Shown here: positions 19,313 through 28,780 of the stretch, piece by piece
How positions within the stretch are numbered: position 1 is the first letter of the stretch
Layout: the number at the start of each line of letters is the position of its first letter
Origin: Janibacter limosus
GTDB taxonomy: Bacteria > Actinomycetota > Actinomycetes > Actinomycetales > Dermatophilaceae
Length of the DNA: 64,000 bases
Direction of reading: 5' to 3'
NCBI RefSeq assembly: GCF_004295485.1
Contig: NZ_CP036164.1
Coordinates: 1,116,001 to 1,180,000, forward strand
Translations under genes and position numbers: made by a program
The notes under the pieces: model-generated
What the model was told of the DNA's origin: nothing
Database searches by the model: none
The model's input: only the letters and a program-made list of their open reading frames with translations

Positions 19313-19762
19313 GGAGAGGCGGTCGAGGAAGGTCGTCTGGGCGGCCACGACGAGGTCGCGGGCCGCCTCGAGGTCGTGCCACTGCGCCCGGTCCAGCTCG
19401 GGGAAGCTCTCGCGACGTCCCGAGCGCGGCGGCCACTCCATCTCGAAGGTGCCGCTGCGCACGAGGCGCACGCTGTCCGCGTCGCTCACGCGGACCGCCC
19501 ATGCGTGCACGACCTTGCCCCCGGACTGACGGATCTCGCCCAGGGGGATGCGTGGACCGGGCGGTGGTGGCGCGCCCGTCTCCTCGGCGAACTCCCGCTC
19601 GGCCGCTGCGAGGAGCCCCTCGTCGGGATCGACCTCACCCTTGATCAGCGTCCAGCCGCGCGGACGCCGGGTCCACAGGGGACCGCCCATGTGGCCGAGG
19701 AAGACCTGTGCACTCCCGTCGAGCAGGGCGAAGGGGAGGAGTCCTGCACTGGTGCGCGCCAC
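19301..19762 (-). CDS. Nudix hydrolase
   Basis: 153 residues, GTG start. Begins SAGLLPFALLDGSAQVFLGH; the Nudix box GEVDPDEGLLAAAEREFAEETG has the full G-x5-E-x7-REUXEEXG pattern. The small size and WTLIKGEV before the box resemble MutT/NTP pyrophosphatase-like or diadenosine polyphosphate hydrolases; substrate unknown. The GTG lies 4 bases after the FUSC gene stop, so it is the last gene of the minus-strand group 24.4-19.3 kb. The stop lies in palindrome copy 4. Confidence 0.85.
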   Translation of the reverse strand: MARTSAGLLPFALLDGSAQVFLGHMGGPLWTRRPRGWTLIKGEVDPDEGLLAAAEREFAEETGAPPPPGPRIPLGEIRQSGGKVVHAWAVRVSDADSVRLVRSGTFEMEWPPRSGRRESFPELDRAQWHDLEAARDLVVAAQTTFLDRLSARP

Positions 19763-19766
19763 GGCC

Positions 19767-21476
19767 TCAGGCCTCGGTGAGGATCGTGCGGACCCGACGC
19801 AGGTCGTCGGTGATGTCCTCGGCCGGGCGCCGTCGGGTGACGGGGTGGTCGGTCAGCTCCGAGAGGGCCTCTCGGGCCCGCGCCATCAGCTCGCTCTGGC
19901 CGCGCACCCGAGGGTTCCACGTCGCGCCGAGGACCAGATAGCCGATCGAGGCGAGCAGCTCCTCCATGTGGCGGTAGGGACCCACGGCCTCGGGGGCGTC
20001 GGCGAGGGTGCGCCGGGCGACCTGGTCGGAGGCGAGGAGCTCGACGTACAGCTGCTTGCAGTGCTCGAGGTGGGCGGCCATCCCTTCGTCGGTCCGGGTC
20101 CGTCGCTCGGCGAGGTCGGCCAGGACGTCGTCGAGGGCCAGGACCACGCGCCGCGCGTGGGCCCGCAGCAGCAGCTCGGGCCGGCCCAGGTGGCTGGAGG
20201 TGACGAGCACGAGCACTGCGGCGCCGACGCCGATGACGGTGTCGACGCCCCGGTCGAGGAGGATCATCGTCGTGTCCATGCCGGTGACCGCCTCGGAGAT
20301 CACGAGGGCCAGGGGCGTGAGGAAGACGACGGCGAGGGCGTAGTTGCGCGTGATGAGCAGCTCGACGACGAACTGCAGGGTGATGACCACCGCGACCGTC
20401 CACCAGTGGGACAGGTCGAGACGCAGCAGCAGGGTGAAGGCGACCAGCCCGAGTGCCGTGCCTACCGTCCGCTGGAAGGCCCGGTGCAGCTGCGAGCCGC
20501 GCGTGCCGCCCACGTGGACGATGAGCACTGCGAAGGCTGCGGCCCAGTAGGCATGGGCGTTGTCGAGCAGCAGCGCCACCGATCCGGCGATGATCGCAGC
20601 AGCAGCGACCCGGACCCCGACGAGCAGGTCCTCGCTGGGCCACCGCAGGGCCTGACGCAGGGACCAGCCGGGGCGGGGGCGACCGAGAGAGACCTGGCGC
20701 ACCCGCGCGGCCTCGTGCAGGGCGAGCTCGGCGGTGACCTCCTCGTCGGGGCCACCGATGGCACGGGAGACGGCACTGGCGTAGCGGCTGTGGATGCGCT
20801 GGAGGCGCCCGTCGAAGCGGTCGGAGCCGCCGTCGGTCACGGCGGTCCAGGCAGTGTTGAGTGCCTGCGCGGCCGTGCGCCTCAGGGCGGGGACCTGGTC
20901 CCGGTCGGTCTCCGACAGGTAGCGCTCCACCTCCACCTCGGCGTGGCCGACGGCTGCGTCCTCGATGCCGTGCCCACGGAACCAGACGTCGGACGTGCCC
21001 ACGAGGACCGCGGAGAGGACACCGACGGCGGCGAAGCCGAGGATCGTCTGCGGTTCGGCCCCGTGGCTGGCCGCGATGTTGGCGATACCGGTGACGAGGG
21101 CGAAGAAGAAGGCTCCGGGAGGCCCGACCTGCAGGGCGTAGGAGAGCACGGCAGCGATGGTCGCGGCCAGCCCCATGCCCAGGACCGCCAGGAAGGGGTG
21201 CCCCGCGAGCGCGATGCCCAGCGTCATCGATGCCAGCAGGCCGACCCCGGCGAGCGGGGTGACGACGAAGCGGCGTCGCACGGGCGCCGCCGCACCGTAG
21301 AGCACGGCGAAGACCCCCATGCCCGCGAGGAATCCTTGCTGCCCGTGGCCGGACAGCGTGAAGCCCACGAGCGGCAGCGCGACGGCCGCGGCGGCACGAA
21401 GGGCGATCCAGCGTCGGATGGGACCGGGGTTCCACCGGACCAGCGGACGCAGGTACTCCTGGAGGCGACCGATCAT
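19767..21476 (-). CDS. FUSC-family membrane protein (aromatic acid exporter-like)
   Basis: 569 residues from ATG 21476 (MIGRLQEYLRPLVRW). Two groups of membrane helices (about 25-160 and 300-440), each followed by a cytoplasmic helical domain, the typical FUSC layout of YccS/AaeB-type proteins. The sequences LLLDNAHAYWAAAFAVLIVHVGGTRGSQLHRAFQRTVGTALG match the FUSC core. Family members export aromatic acids or other toxic compounds, but the substrate here is unknown. The ATG shares one base with the GNAT stop (TGATG). Confidence 0.85.
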   Translation of the reverse strand: MIGRLQEYLRPLVRWNPGPIRRWIALRAAAAVALPLVGFTLSGHGQQGFLAGMGVFAVLYGAAAPVRRRFVVTPLAGVGLLASMTLGIALAGHPFLAVLGMGLAATIAAVLSYALQVGPPGAFFFALVTGIANIAASHGAEPQTILGFAAVGVLSAVLVGTSDVWFRGHGIEDAAVGHAEVEVERYLSETDRDQVPALRRTAAQALNTAWTAVTDGGSDRFDGRLQRIHSRYASAVSRAIGGPDEEVTAELALHEAARVRQVSLGRPRPGWSLRQALRWPSEDLLVGVRVAAAAIIAGSVALLLDNAHAYWAAAFAVLIVHVGGTRGSQLHRAFQRTVGTALGLVAFTLLLRLDLSHWWTVAVVITLQFVVELLITRNYALAVVFLTPLALVISEAVTGMDTTMILLDRGVDTVIGVGAAVLVLVTSSHLGRPELLLRAHARRVVLALDDVLADLAERRTRTDEGMAAHLEHCKQLYVELLASDQVARRTLADAPEAVGPYRHMEELLASIGYLVLGATWNPRVRGQSELMARAREALSELTDHPVTRRRPAEDITDDLRRVRTILTEA

Positions 21477-22174
21477 CAGCCCAACCTCCCGCTGCTCCAC
21501 TCGGCCCGGACGACGTATCCCACTGAACGGTAGACCTCTCGGGCCCGGTCGTTGTGGGAGTAGAGGCCCAGGGTGCACCAGCCGTGCTCGGAGACGGCCT
21601 GCCGGGTCAGCTCGGCGGTGACGCCGCGACCCAGCGCCAGGCCACGCGCTCGCGGCACCACGGTGATGCCGGACAGGACGGGCGCGCCGGAGGCCTCGAG
21701 CTCGCAGCACCCGACGGCCAGCAGCACGCCGGAGGTGTCGCGGACGCCGACCCAACGCTGACCGGGCCGCCCGAAGGGGGAGCCGTCGGTCCCCGGGTTG
21801 TGCTCGTCGAGGAGGGCTTGGATCTCGGCCTGCCGGGACTCGTCGAGCTCGACGAGTCCCTCCGTGGCGGTCACCGCAGGCGCCGTGGTCGTGGTCATGA
21901 ACTCCCAGCGCCCCCGCACCTGTGGCAGCAGCCCGGCCAGGCGCTCGACGGAGCGGGGCAGGGTGACGCCGTCGGCTCCCTTCGCCCTCGCCTGAGCCAC
22001 CCACGGGCCGAAGGGGGAGGACCCCACCAGCTCGTGGAGGAGGGCGTCCTCGCCCCGGAACATGAGCGAGATGCCGTGGATGAGCGTCGGGCGCAGGAAG
22101 ACGAACGCTCGGGTGTCGCCGCGCCGCAGCCCCAGGGCCGGCAGATCGGTGGCGGGGGAGGCCTCGGCCCGCAC
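21476..22174 (-). CDS. GNAT-family N-acetyltransferase
   Basis: 232 residues from GTG 22174, with GAGGA 6 bases upstream. The GNAT acetyl-CoA motif is VPRARGLALGRGVTAELTRQAV (about 165-185), followed by GLYSHNDRAREVYRSVGYV, the usual C-terminal strand. The N-terminal 90 residues form a separate part (AFVFLRPTLIHGISLMF). A second frame, starting ATG at about 22234 inside the MMPL stop, reads MSIEQVPMTELLAWSGEDP and then runs out of frame into the GNAT, so a one-base frameshift or alternative N-terminus is possible. Substrate unknown. Confidence 0.75.
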   Translation of the reverse strand: MRAEASPATDLPALGLRRGDTRAFVFLRPTLIHGISLMFRGEDALLHELVGSSPFGPWVAQARAKGADGVTLPRSVERLAGLLPQVRGRWEFMTTTTAPAVTATEGLVELDESRQAEIQALLDEHNPGTDGSPFGRPGQRWVGVRDTSGVLLAVGCCELEASGAPVLSGITVVPRARGLALGRGVTAELTRQAVSEHGWCTLGLYSHNDRAREVYRSVGYVVRAEWSSGRLG

Positions 22175-22229
22175 GCCGGGTCCTCGCCGCTCCAGGCGAG
22201 CAGCTCGGTCATCGGGACCTGCTCGATGC

Positions 22230-24443
22230 TCATTCGGTGATCCCGAACCGGGCGTGCAGCCGCTTCATCCACCGCGGCGCCCACCAGTTCCACTCGCCGA
22301 GGACCGACATGGTCGCGGGGACGAGCAGCATCCGCACGAGCGTCGCGTCGATCGCGATGGCGAGCACGAGGGCGACGCCGGTCTCCTTGACCGCGAGCAC
22401 CTTGGCCAGGACGAAGCCCGTGAAGACGATGATCATCAGCAGGGCTGCGCTCGTGATGATCTTGCCGGAGCGCTGAAGGCCCAGCCGGACAGCGTCATTG
22501 GTCGAGTAGCCGCGCTCGTGCAGCTCGACGATGCGCGAGAGCAGGAAGACCTCGTAGTCCATCGACAGGCCGAAGCCGAAGGCGAGCACGAGCACGGGGA
22601 TCGAGACCTCGACGGCGCCGACGGAGGAGTACCCCAGCAGCCCCTGGAGGTGCCCGTCCTGGAAGACCCACACGAGGACACCGAGCGATGCCCCGAGCGA
22701 GACGACATTCATCAGCAGGGCCTTGATCGGCACGATGACCGAGCCGGTCATGAGGAAGAGGAGCACGAAGGTGGCCAGGATGACGGTCCCGACGGCCAAC
22801 GCCGCGTTGTCGGCGATCGACCGGGTGAAGTCGGCGAGGTCAGCGGCCTGTCCGCCGACCTTGGCGTCGAAGGGAGGACGATCGGCCCGTAGCTGCGCGA
22901 CGACGTCCTTGGTCTGCGGCCCGAGCGGCCCGTCGGACGTGCGCAGGTCGACGCTGCGGACGGTCTCGCCGTCGAGGGAGCCGACGGTGGTGACCTCGGC
23001 GGACTCGACTCCGGGCAGGCGCGCGGCTCCCTTCGCCCAGTCACGGACCTCGGACGGGTCGGCGCTCGTCACGACCCGGACGTCGGGGGAGCTGAGCAGC
23101 GGGTAGTCCTGGGCGAGGTCCTCGAAGAACTGGCGTTGCACGCTGTCGGTGGGCAGGAGCTCGACGCCCGAGGAGGTGACCTCCATCCGGGTCGCCGGGA
23201 GGGCCATCACCACGAGAGCCGTGAGGACGAGCGCCATGACGGCCCACGGAGCCCGCTGCACCGCCTTGGCCAGGGCCGCGAAGACCCCGGTGTCTGGGGT
23301 GCGCTCGGTGCGCCCGCGCAGGAGTCGCCGTGCCGAGAGGGCGCACAGGGCGGGGATGAGCGTCGTGGCCACCACGAGGCACAGGACGACGACGGAGACC
23401 CCGGCAGCGCCCGCGGCCTGCATGAAGACGGAGGGGAAGAAGAGCAGGCCGGACAGGGCGATGGCGACCGTGACGGCGGAGAAGACGACGGTGCGCCCCG
23501 CCCGGTCGACGGTGCGGCCGGTGGCCTCGATGACCAGGGCCCGGGAGTCCTCGCCCAGGGGGGCGCCGTCGAGGAGCTCGCGCATCTCCTCCCGGAACCG
23601 CGAGACGACGAGCAGCCCGTAGTCGATGCACAGGCCGAGGCCGAGCACGCTGACGATGTTGACGACCGTCGCGTCGAGGTCGATGACGTGGGAGAAGCCC
23701 CACAACGACGCGAGCGCACCGCCGATGGCGGCGATGGCCCCCACGATCGGGATGCCCGCTGCGAGGAACCCTCCGAAGACGACGACCATGACGATGAAGG
23801 AGACCGGCAGGGCCAGGCCCTCGCCGACCTTCATGTCGCTGGCCACCTGACCGACGACCTCGTCGACGAGCATCTTCAGGCTGCCGCGCTGGCTGTCGGT
23901 GGCCCGGGAGGCGGTGACGATCTGGTCGAACTGGATGCCGACGTCCCGGCGGGCGTCCTCCAGCTCCCCGTCGCTCAGCCCGTGCTTGAACTCGACGACG
24001 GTGAGGAAGCCGTAACGGTCGGTGCCCTGCTCGAGGACGAGCGGGGCTCCCTTCGGGTCCTTGACGCCGTCCTCGAGGACGAGGGGGTTGGCGACGCTCT
24101 CGACGGCGGGCAGGTCGTGGATGCGCTTGATCGCCGTGGCGACGCCTTGGCGTACGAAGGGGTCGGTCGCGGGGGACCCCGACACCATCAGGGTGTCCGA
24201 GTCGAGATCACCACCACCGGCGTCGACCAAGAGCTGTCGCGCGTCCTGGGCCTCGCCCGGGGTGGTCATGTCCCCGCTGCTCAGCTGGTCGAAGAGACCG
24301 CTGCCCGTGACCCCACCGAGAGCGAGGGCGAAGAAGGCCGCGACCAGTGCGAGCCAGGTGGCCACGACTGTGCGCGGACGGCGACCCATCAGAGTGCCGA
24401 GGCGGTGCAGCAGCGGCAGCCTCGGGGCGCGGTGTCTGCTCAC
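22230..24443 (-). CDS. MMPL/RND-family transporter
   Basis: About 737 residues from GTG 24443. Twelve helices in two halves: one N-terminal helix, then a large extracytoplasmic loop, then five helices, and the same again. Motifs include LGLCIDYGLLVVSRFREEM and FGFGLSMDYEVFLLSRI, the two halves' Asp-Tyr pairs that carry the proton relay in MmpL-type pumps. Substrates of this family are lipids or drugs; here unknown. It lacks a large C-terminal domain. The upstream start codon is close to the divergent rarA start. Confidence 0.87.
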   Translation of the reverse strand: MSRHRAPRLPLLHRLGTLMGRRPRTVVATWLALVAAFFALALGGVTGSGLFDQLSSGDMTTPGEAQDARQLLVDAGGGDLDSDTLMVSGSPATDPFVRQGVATAIKRIHDLPAVESVANPLVLEDGVKDPKGAPLVLEQGTDRYGFLTVVEFKHGLSDGELEDARRDVGIQFDQIVTASRATDSQRGSLKMLVDEVVGQVASDMKVGEGLALPVSFIVMVVVFGGFLAAGIPIVGAIAAIGGALASLWGFSHVIDLDATVVNIVSVLGLGLCIDYGLLVVSRFREEMRELLDGAPLGEDSRALVIEATGRTVDRAGRTVVFSAVTVAIALSGLLFFPSVFMQAAGAAGVSVVVLCLVVATTLIPALCALSARRLLRGRTERTPDTGVFAALAKAVQRAPWAVMALVLTALVVMALPATRMEVTSSGVELLPTDSVQRQFFEDLAQDYPLLSSPDVRVVTSADPSEVRDWAKGAARLPGVESAEVTTVGSLDGETVRSVDLRTSDGPLGPQTKDVVAQLRADRPPFDAKVGGQAADLADFTRSIADNAALAVGTVILATFVLLFLMTGSVIVPIKALLMNVVSLGASLGVLVWVFQDGHLQGLLGYSSVGAVEVSIPVLVLAFGFGLSMDYEVFLLSRIVELHERGYSTNDAVRLGLQRSGKIITSAALLMIIVFTGFVLAKVLAVKETGVALVLAIAIDATLVRMLLVPATMSVLGEWNWWAPRWMKRLHARFGITE

Positions 24444-24461
24444 CGGGATAGCGTGCCACTT
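24444..24461 (+). promoter_or_regulatory. Promoter region between MMPL gene and rarA
   Basis: TAGCGT (24449-24454) lies 7 bases before GTG 24462 of rarA, fitting a leaderless start. The two divergent genes are separated by only 18 bases, so their promoters must overlap. Confidence 0.35.
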
Positions 24462-25877
24462 GTGCAATCGGACGACCTCTTCGCGTCCGCCGCCGGTGAC
24501 CCAGCCCACGCCGGGGCGGACCTCAATGCTCCCCTCGCGGTGCGGATGCGACCGCGCACGCTCGACGAGGTCCGCGGGCAGAGCGATGTCCTGCGGCCCG
24601 GCTCGCCCCTGCGCCGCCTCGTCGAGGGCAGCGTCAACGCGGTCGCCGGCCCGATGTCAGCGATCCTCTGGGGCCCGCCCGGCACCGGCAAGACGACGCT
24701 GGCGCACCTCGTGGCGACCGCGGCCGACCGCGAGTTCGTACAGCTGTCGGCGGTGACGGCCGGGGTCAAGGACGTGCGGGCCGTCCTGGAGCGGGCCGCG
24801 ACGAGCCGCTCGATGTACGGGCGCCAGACCGTGCTCTTCCTCGACGAGATCCATCGCTTCAGCAAGGCGCAGCAGGATGCCCTGCTGCCGGGGGTCGAAA
24901 ATCGGGAGGTCGTGCTCGTGGCCGCGACCACGGAGAACCCCTCCTTCGCGGTCATCTCCCCGCTGCTGTCGCGCTCGATCCTCGTCACCCTGGAGTCGCT
25001 CACCCGTGAGGAGGTCGGGGAGGTCATCGACGCGGCGCTCGGCGATGACCGCGGGCTCGCCGGGGGCTACGACCTGGCGCCCGAGGCACGCGAGCACCTG
25101 GTCGACATCGCCGGGGGCGACGCGCGACGTGCCCTGACCTCGCTCGAGGCGTCCGCGGGCGTCGCCGACGACGACCACCCCTTCGGTCGTGAGATCCCGG
25201 AGGCCGGGGTGCCGCTCACGCTGGCCCACGTCGAGCAGGCGGTCGCGCGTGCGGCGGTGCGCTACGACCGCACCGGCGACCAGCACTACGACGTGGCCTC
25301 GGCCTTCATCAAGTCGATGCGTGGCTCCGACGTCGACGCCGCCCTGCACTACCTGGCGCGACAGCTCGAGGCGGGGGAGGACCCACGCTTCATCGCCCGC
25401 CGCATCGTCATCTCCGCCTCGGAGGACGTCGGCCTCGGGGACCCCACGGCCCTGCAGACAGCGGTCGCCGCAATGCACGCGGTCGCCCAGATCGGCATGC
25501 CCGAGGCGCGGATCATCCTCGCGCAGGCGGTGGTGCACAACGCCCTGGCGCCCAAGTCCAATGCCGCCTACACGGGCATCAACGAGGCGATCGCCGATGT
25601 GCGGGCCGGCAAGGTGCAGGCGGTGCCGCCGCACCTGCGCGGCAGCGGCTACACCCAGGCGTCCGAGCGCGCCGCCGGCGCGAGCGGGGGAGCGAAGGTG
25701 GCGGGCTACGTCTACGCCCACGACCAGCCCGACGCCGTGGCGGCACAGCAGTACCTGCCGGACGACCTGCACGCCGAGCTGGCGGACCGGTCCTACTACC
25801 GACCGACGGATCGGGGCTTCGAGGCCCGCCTGCAGGAGCGGTGGGCCTGGCTGCGGGAGCGTCTGCGCGGTCGGTGA
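24462..25877 (+). CDS. rarA: Replication-associated recombination protein RarA (MgsA)
   Basis: 471 residues. AAA+ ATPase near DnaX and RuvB: Walker A LWGPPGTGKTTLAH, Walker B VLFLDEIHRF, sensor VAATTENPSF, then the MgsA C-terminal tetramer domain (IKSMRGSDVDAALHYLARQL, RRIVISASEDVGL). It acts at stalled replication forks with SSB. The start is ambiguous: GTG 24453 adds MPL, but GTG 24462 sits ideally for a leaderless transcript. It opens a plus-strand run leading to alaS. Confidence 0.93.
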   Translation: MQSDDLFASAAGDPAHAGADLNAPLAVRMRPRTLDEVRGQSDVLRPGSPLRRLVEGSVNAVAGPMSAILWGPPGTGKTTLAHLVATAADREFVQLSAVTAGVKDVRAVLERAATSRSMYGRQTVLFLDEIHRFSKAQQDALLPGVENREVVLVAATTENPSFAVISPLLSRSILVTLESLTREEVGEVIDAALGDDRGLAGGYDLAPEAREHLVDIAGGDARRALTSLEASAGVADDDHPFGREIPEAGVPLTLAHVEQAVARAAVRYDRTGDQHYDVASAFIKSMRGSDVDAALHYLARQLEAGEDPRFIARRIVISASEDVGLGDPTALQTAVAAMHAVAQIGMPEARIILAQAVVHNALAPKSNAAYTGINEAIADVRAGKVQAVPPHLRGSGYTQASERAAGASGGAKVAGYVYAHDQPDAVAAQQYLPDDLHAELADRSYYRPTDRGFEARLQERWAWLRERLRGR

Positions 25878-25944
25878 CGGCGCAGAAGAGGGACACCGGC
25901 TTGTGCTGAGGAGGCGACGACGACCGGTGGGTAAGGTGGAGGCC

Positions 25945-26016
25945 ATGACTGCGCCCCTCGGACGGCCGCGGCGGATCACCGCGCGGCGAGCTATCTCGGG
26001 GTCGGCCCGCGCCTGA
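25945..26016 (+). CDS. Possible 23-residue leader peptide upstream of alaS
   Basis: ATG 25945 has GGTGGAGG at 25935-25942 and a TAAGGT -10 candidate 7 bases upstream, so it could be leaderless. The frame gives MTAPLGRPRRITARRAISG and ends SARA stop: 6 Arg and 5 Ala in 23 residues. Translation of Ala/Arg-rich leader peptides can regulate a downstream aminoacyl-tRNA synthetase gene, but no attenuator hairpin was shown. It may also be chance. The 221-base gap holds no other gene. Confidence 0.25.
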   Translation: MTAPLGRPRRITARRAISGSARA

Positions 26017-26098
26017 CGCGCCGGTCGCCCCCTTCGCTCCTGCCCGAGTCATCCCCGCACCTGCCCGTGCACACGCACCGATTGGACACGAGACACCC

Positions 26099-28780
26099 AT
26101 GGAAACTGCCGAGATCCGGCGCCGCTGGCTCACCTTCTTCGAGGCCAAGGGACACACCGTCGTCCCCTCGGCCCCGCTGATCCACGAGGACCCCACCCTC
26201 CTCTTCGTCAACGCCGGCATGGTGCCCTTCAAGCCCTACTTCTCCGGGCAGGAGACCGCACCCTACGACCGCGCCACGAGCGTGCAGAAGTGCGTGCGCA
26301 CCGGCGACATCGACGAGGTCGGCAAGACCTCGCGCCACGGCACCTTCTTCCAGATGAACGGCAACTTCTCCTTCGGCGACTACTTCAAGCGCGAGGCGAT
26401 CACCTTCGCCTGGCAGCTGCTGACGACCTCCCAGCCCGAAGGGGGCTACGGCCTGGACCCCGAGCGCCTGTGGGCCACGGTCTACGAGGACGACGACGAG
26501 GCCGAGCAGCTGTGGCTGGAGATCACCTCGATCCCGGCCGGGCGGATCGTGCGCCGCGGCAAGGCGGACAACTACTGGCACATGGGCGTCCCCGGACCGG
26601 GCGGGCCCTGCAGCGAGATCTTCTACGACCGCGGCGAGGAGTACGGCGTCGACGGCGGCCCCGCGGTCGACGAGGACCGCTTCATGGAGATCTGGAACCT
26701 CGTCTTCATGCAGTACGAGCTCTCCGCCGTCCGGTCCAAGACGGACTTCGACGTCGCCGGGCCGCTGCCCGCGCAGAGCGTCGACACCGGCATGGGCCTG
26801 GAGCGCATGGCCAGCATCCTGCAGGGCGTCGACAACATGTACGAGATCGACGAGGTCTACCCCGTGCTGGAGAAGGCCGCGGAGATGACCGGCCGCGACT
26901 ACGGCACGCAGTCGGGGCAGACGGCGGGCGACTCCCATCCCGACGACGTGCACCTGCGGGTCGTCGCGGACCACGTGCGCTCCTCCCTGATGCTCATCGG
27001 CGACGGTGTCACCCCGGGCAACGAGGGACGCGGCTACGTCCTGCGCCGGATGCTGCGGCGCGCCGTGCGGGCGATGCGGCTGCTGGGCTACGACGAGCCG
27101 GCGCTGCCTCACCTGATGCCCGTCTCGATGGAGCGGATGAGCGCCTCCTACCCCGAGCTGCGCACCGGCTTCGACCGGATCGCCCAGATCGCCTACGCCG
27201 AGGAGCAGGCCTTCCGGCGCACCCTCGTGTCGGGCACGACCATCCTCGACACCGCCGTGAGCAAGACCAAGCAGGCCGGCGGCGACACCCTCGCCGGCGC
27301 GCAGGCCTTCGCGCTGCACGACACCTACGGCTTCCCGATCGACCTCACGCTGGAGATGGCGGCCGAGCACGGGCTCAAGGTCGACCGTGACGGCTTCGTG
27401 CGGCTCATGGACGAGCAGCGCCAGCGGGCCAAGGCCGACGCCAGGGCCAAGAAGGGCGGCCACGCCAACACCGAGGTGTGGAAGGACCTGCGCTCGCTCG
27501 GCGCCACCGACTGGCGCGCCTACGAGGAGCTCACGACGACGGGCTCGATCGTCGGTCTGGTCCGCGACGGCGCACGCGTGGAGGAGCTCGAGCCCGGTCA
27601 GACCGGTGAGGTCGTGCTCGACCGCACGAGCTTCTACGCCGAGTCCGGCGGTCAGGTCGCCGACGGCGGTGTCATCGTCGTCGACGGCGCGCGCCTGGTC
27701 GTGCGCGACGTCCAGCGTCCGGTCAAGGGCCTCGTCGTCCACTCCGTCGAGGTCGCCGACGGTCCCGTCCGCGTCGGTGACGAGGCATCCGCCGAGGTCG
27801 ACCCGCAGTGGCGCATCGACGCCTGCCAGGCGCACTCGGGCACCCACGTGGTCCACGCGGCGCTGCGGCAGGTGCTCGGCCCGTCCGCGCTGCAGTCCGG
27901 CTCCTACAACAAGCCGGGCTACCTGCGTCTCGACTTCGCGTGGAACCAGGGCCTGTCCGCCGACACGCGTGCCGAGATCGAGCACGTCGCCAACCTCGCC
28001 GTCCGTGACGACCTGCCGGTCGCCGCCGACTGGATGACCCTGCCCGAGGCCCGCGACCGCGGTGCCCTCGCCCTCTTCGGTGAGACCTACGGCGAGCAGG
28101 TCCGGGTCGTCGAGATCGGTGGCGAGTGGTCCCGCGAGCTGTGTGGCGGCACCCACGTGCGTCACTCCAGCCAGATCGGGGCCCTCACCCTCACGGGCGA
28201 GTCCTCGGTCGGGTCCGGCGTGCGCCGGCTGGAGGCCTTCGTCGGCATGAACGCCCTGGCCCACCTGGCGACCGAGCGGGCGCTGGTCGCCGAGCTGTCC
28301 TCGATCATCAAGGCCCCTGCCGCCGACCTGCCCGAGCGGGTGGGTGAGCTCGTGGCCCGCCTGCGCGAGGTGGAGAAGGAGCTGGACAAGGTGCGTCGTG
28401 AGCAGGTCGTGGCCTCGGCCGGCTCTCTCACCGACGCGGCGCGTGAGGTCGCTGGCGTGACCTTCGTCGGCCGGCACATCGCCGGTGGCGCGCCCGACGA
28501 CCTGCGTCAGATGGTCACCGACACGCGTGCCCGCCTGGGCGAGGAACGGCCCAGCGTGGTGGCCCTCACCGGTGACGGTCCGGGCAAGCCCGTGATCGTC
28601 GTCGCCACCAACGAGGCCGCGAGGGCGAAGGGGGTCAAGGCCGGCGCTCTCGTGCGGGTCGCGGCCCAGGTCCTCGGAGGCGGCGGCGGTGGCAAGGACG
28701 ACCTGGCCCAGGGCGGCGGCCAGGACGCCGCCAAGGTCGAGGACGCGCTGTCGGCCGTCGAGCGAGAGCTCGGTGCCTGA
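26099..28780 (+). CDS. alaS: Alanyl-tRNA synthetase
   Basis: 893 residues, full length. Class II catalytic core (TAEIRRRWLTFFEAKGHTVV, then HGTFFQMNGNFSFGDYFKREA), tRNA recognition domain, editing domain with the zinc-binding HSGTHVVHAALRQ and CGGTHVRHSS motifs, and the C-terminal oligomerisation domain with a Gly-rich GGGGGGKDDLAQGGG stretch. Both catalytic and editing residues are present. It overlaps ruvX by 8 bases. Confidence 0.97.
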   Translation: METAEIRRRWLTFFEAKGHTVVPSAPLIHEDPTLLFVNAGMVPFKPYFSGQETAPYDRATSVQKCVRTGDIDEVGKTSRHGTFFQMNGNFSFGDYFKREAITFAWQLLTTSQPEGGYGLDPERLWATVYEDDDEAEQLWLEITSIPAGRIVRRGKADNYWHMGVPGPGGPCSEIFYDRGEEYGVDGGPAVDEDRFMEIWNLVFMQYELSAVRSKTDFDVAGPLPAQSVDTGMGLERMASILQGVDNMYEIDEVYPVLEKAAEMTGRDYGTQSGQTAGDSHPDDVHLRVVADHVRSSLMLIGDGVTPGNEGRGYVLRRMLRRAVRAMRLLGYDEPALPHLMPVSMERMSASYPELRTGFDRIAQIAYAEEQAFRRTLVSGTTILDTAVSKTKQAGGDTLAGAQAFALHDTYGFPIDLTLEMAAEHGLKVDRDGFVRLMDEQRQRAKADARAKKGGHANTEVWKDLRSLGATDWRAYEELTTTGSIVGLVRDGARVEELEPGQTGEVVLDRTSFYAESGGQVADGGVIVVDGARLVVRDVQRPVKGLVVHSVEVADGPVRVGDEASAEVDPQWRIDACQAHSGTHVVHAALRQVLGPSALQSGSYNKPGYLRLDFAWNQGLSADTRAEIEHVANLAVRDDLPVAADWMTLPEARDRGALALFGETYGEQVRVVEIGGEWSRELCGGTHVRHSSQIGALTLTGESSVGSGVRRLEAFVGMNALAHLATERALVAELSSIIKAPAADLPERVGELVARLREVEKELDKVRREQVVASAGSLTDAAREVAGVTFVGRHIAGGAPDDLRQMVTDTRARLGEERPSVVALTGDGPGKPVIVVATNEAARAKGVKAGALVRVAAQVLGGGGGGKDDLAQGGGQDAAKVEDALSAVERELGA

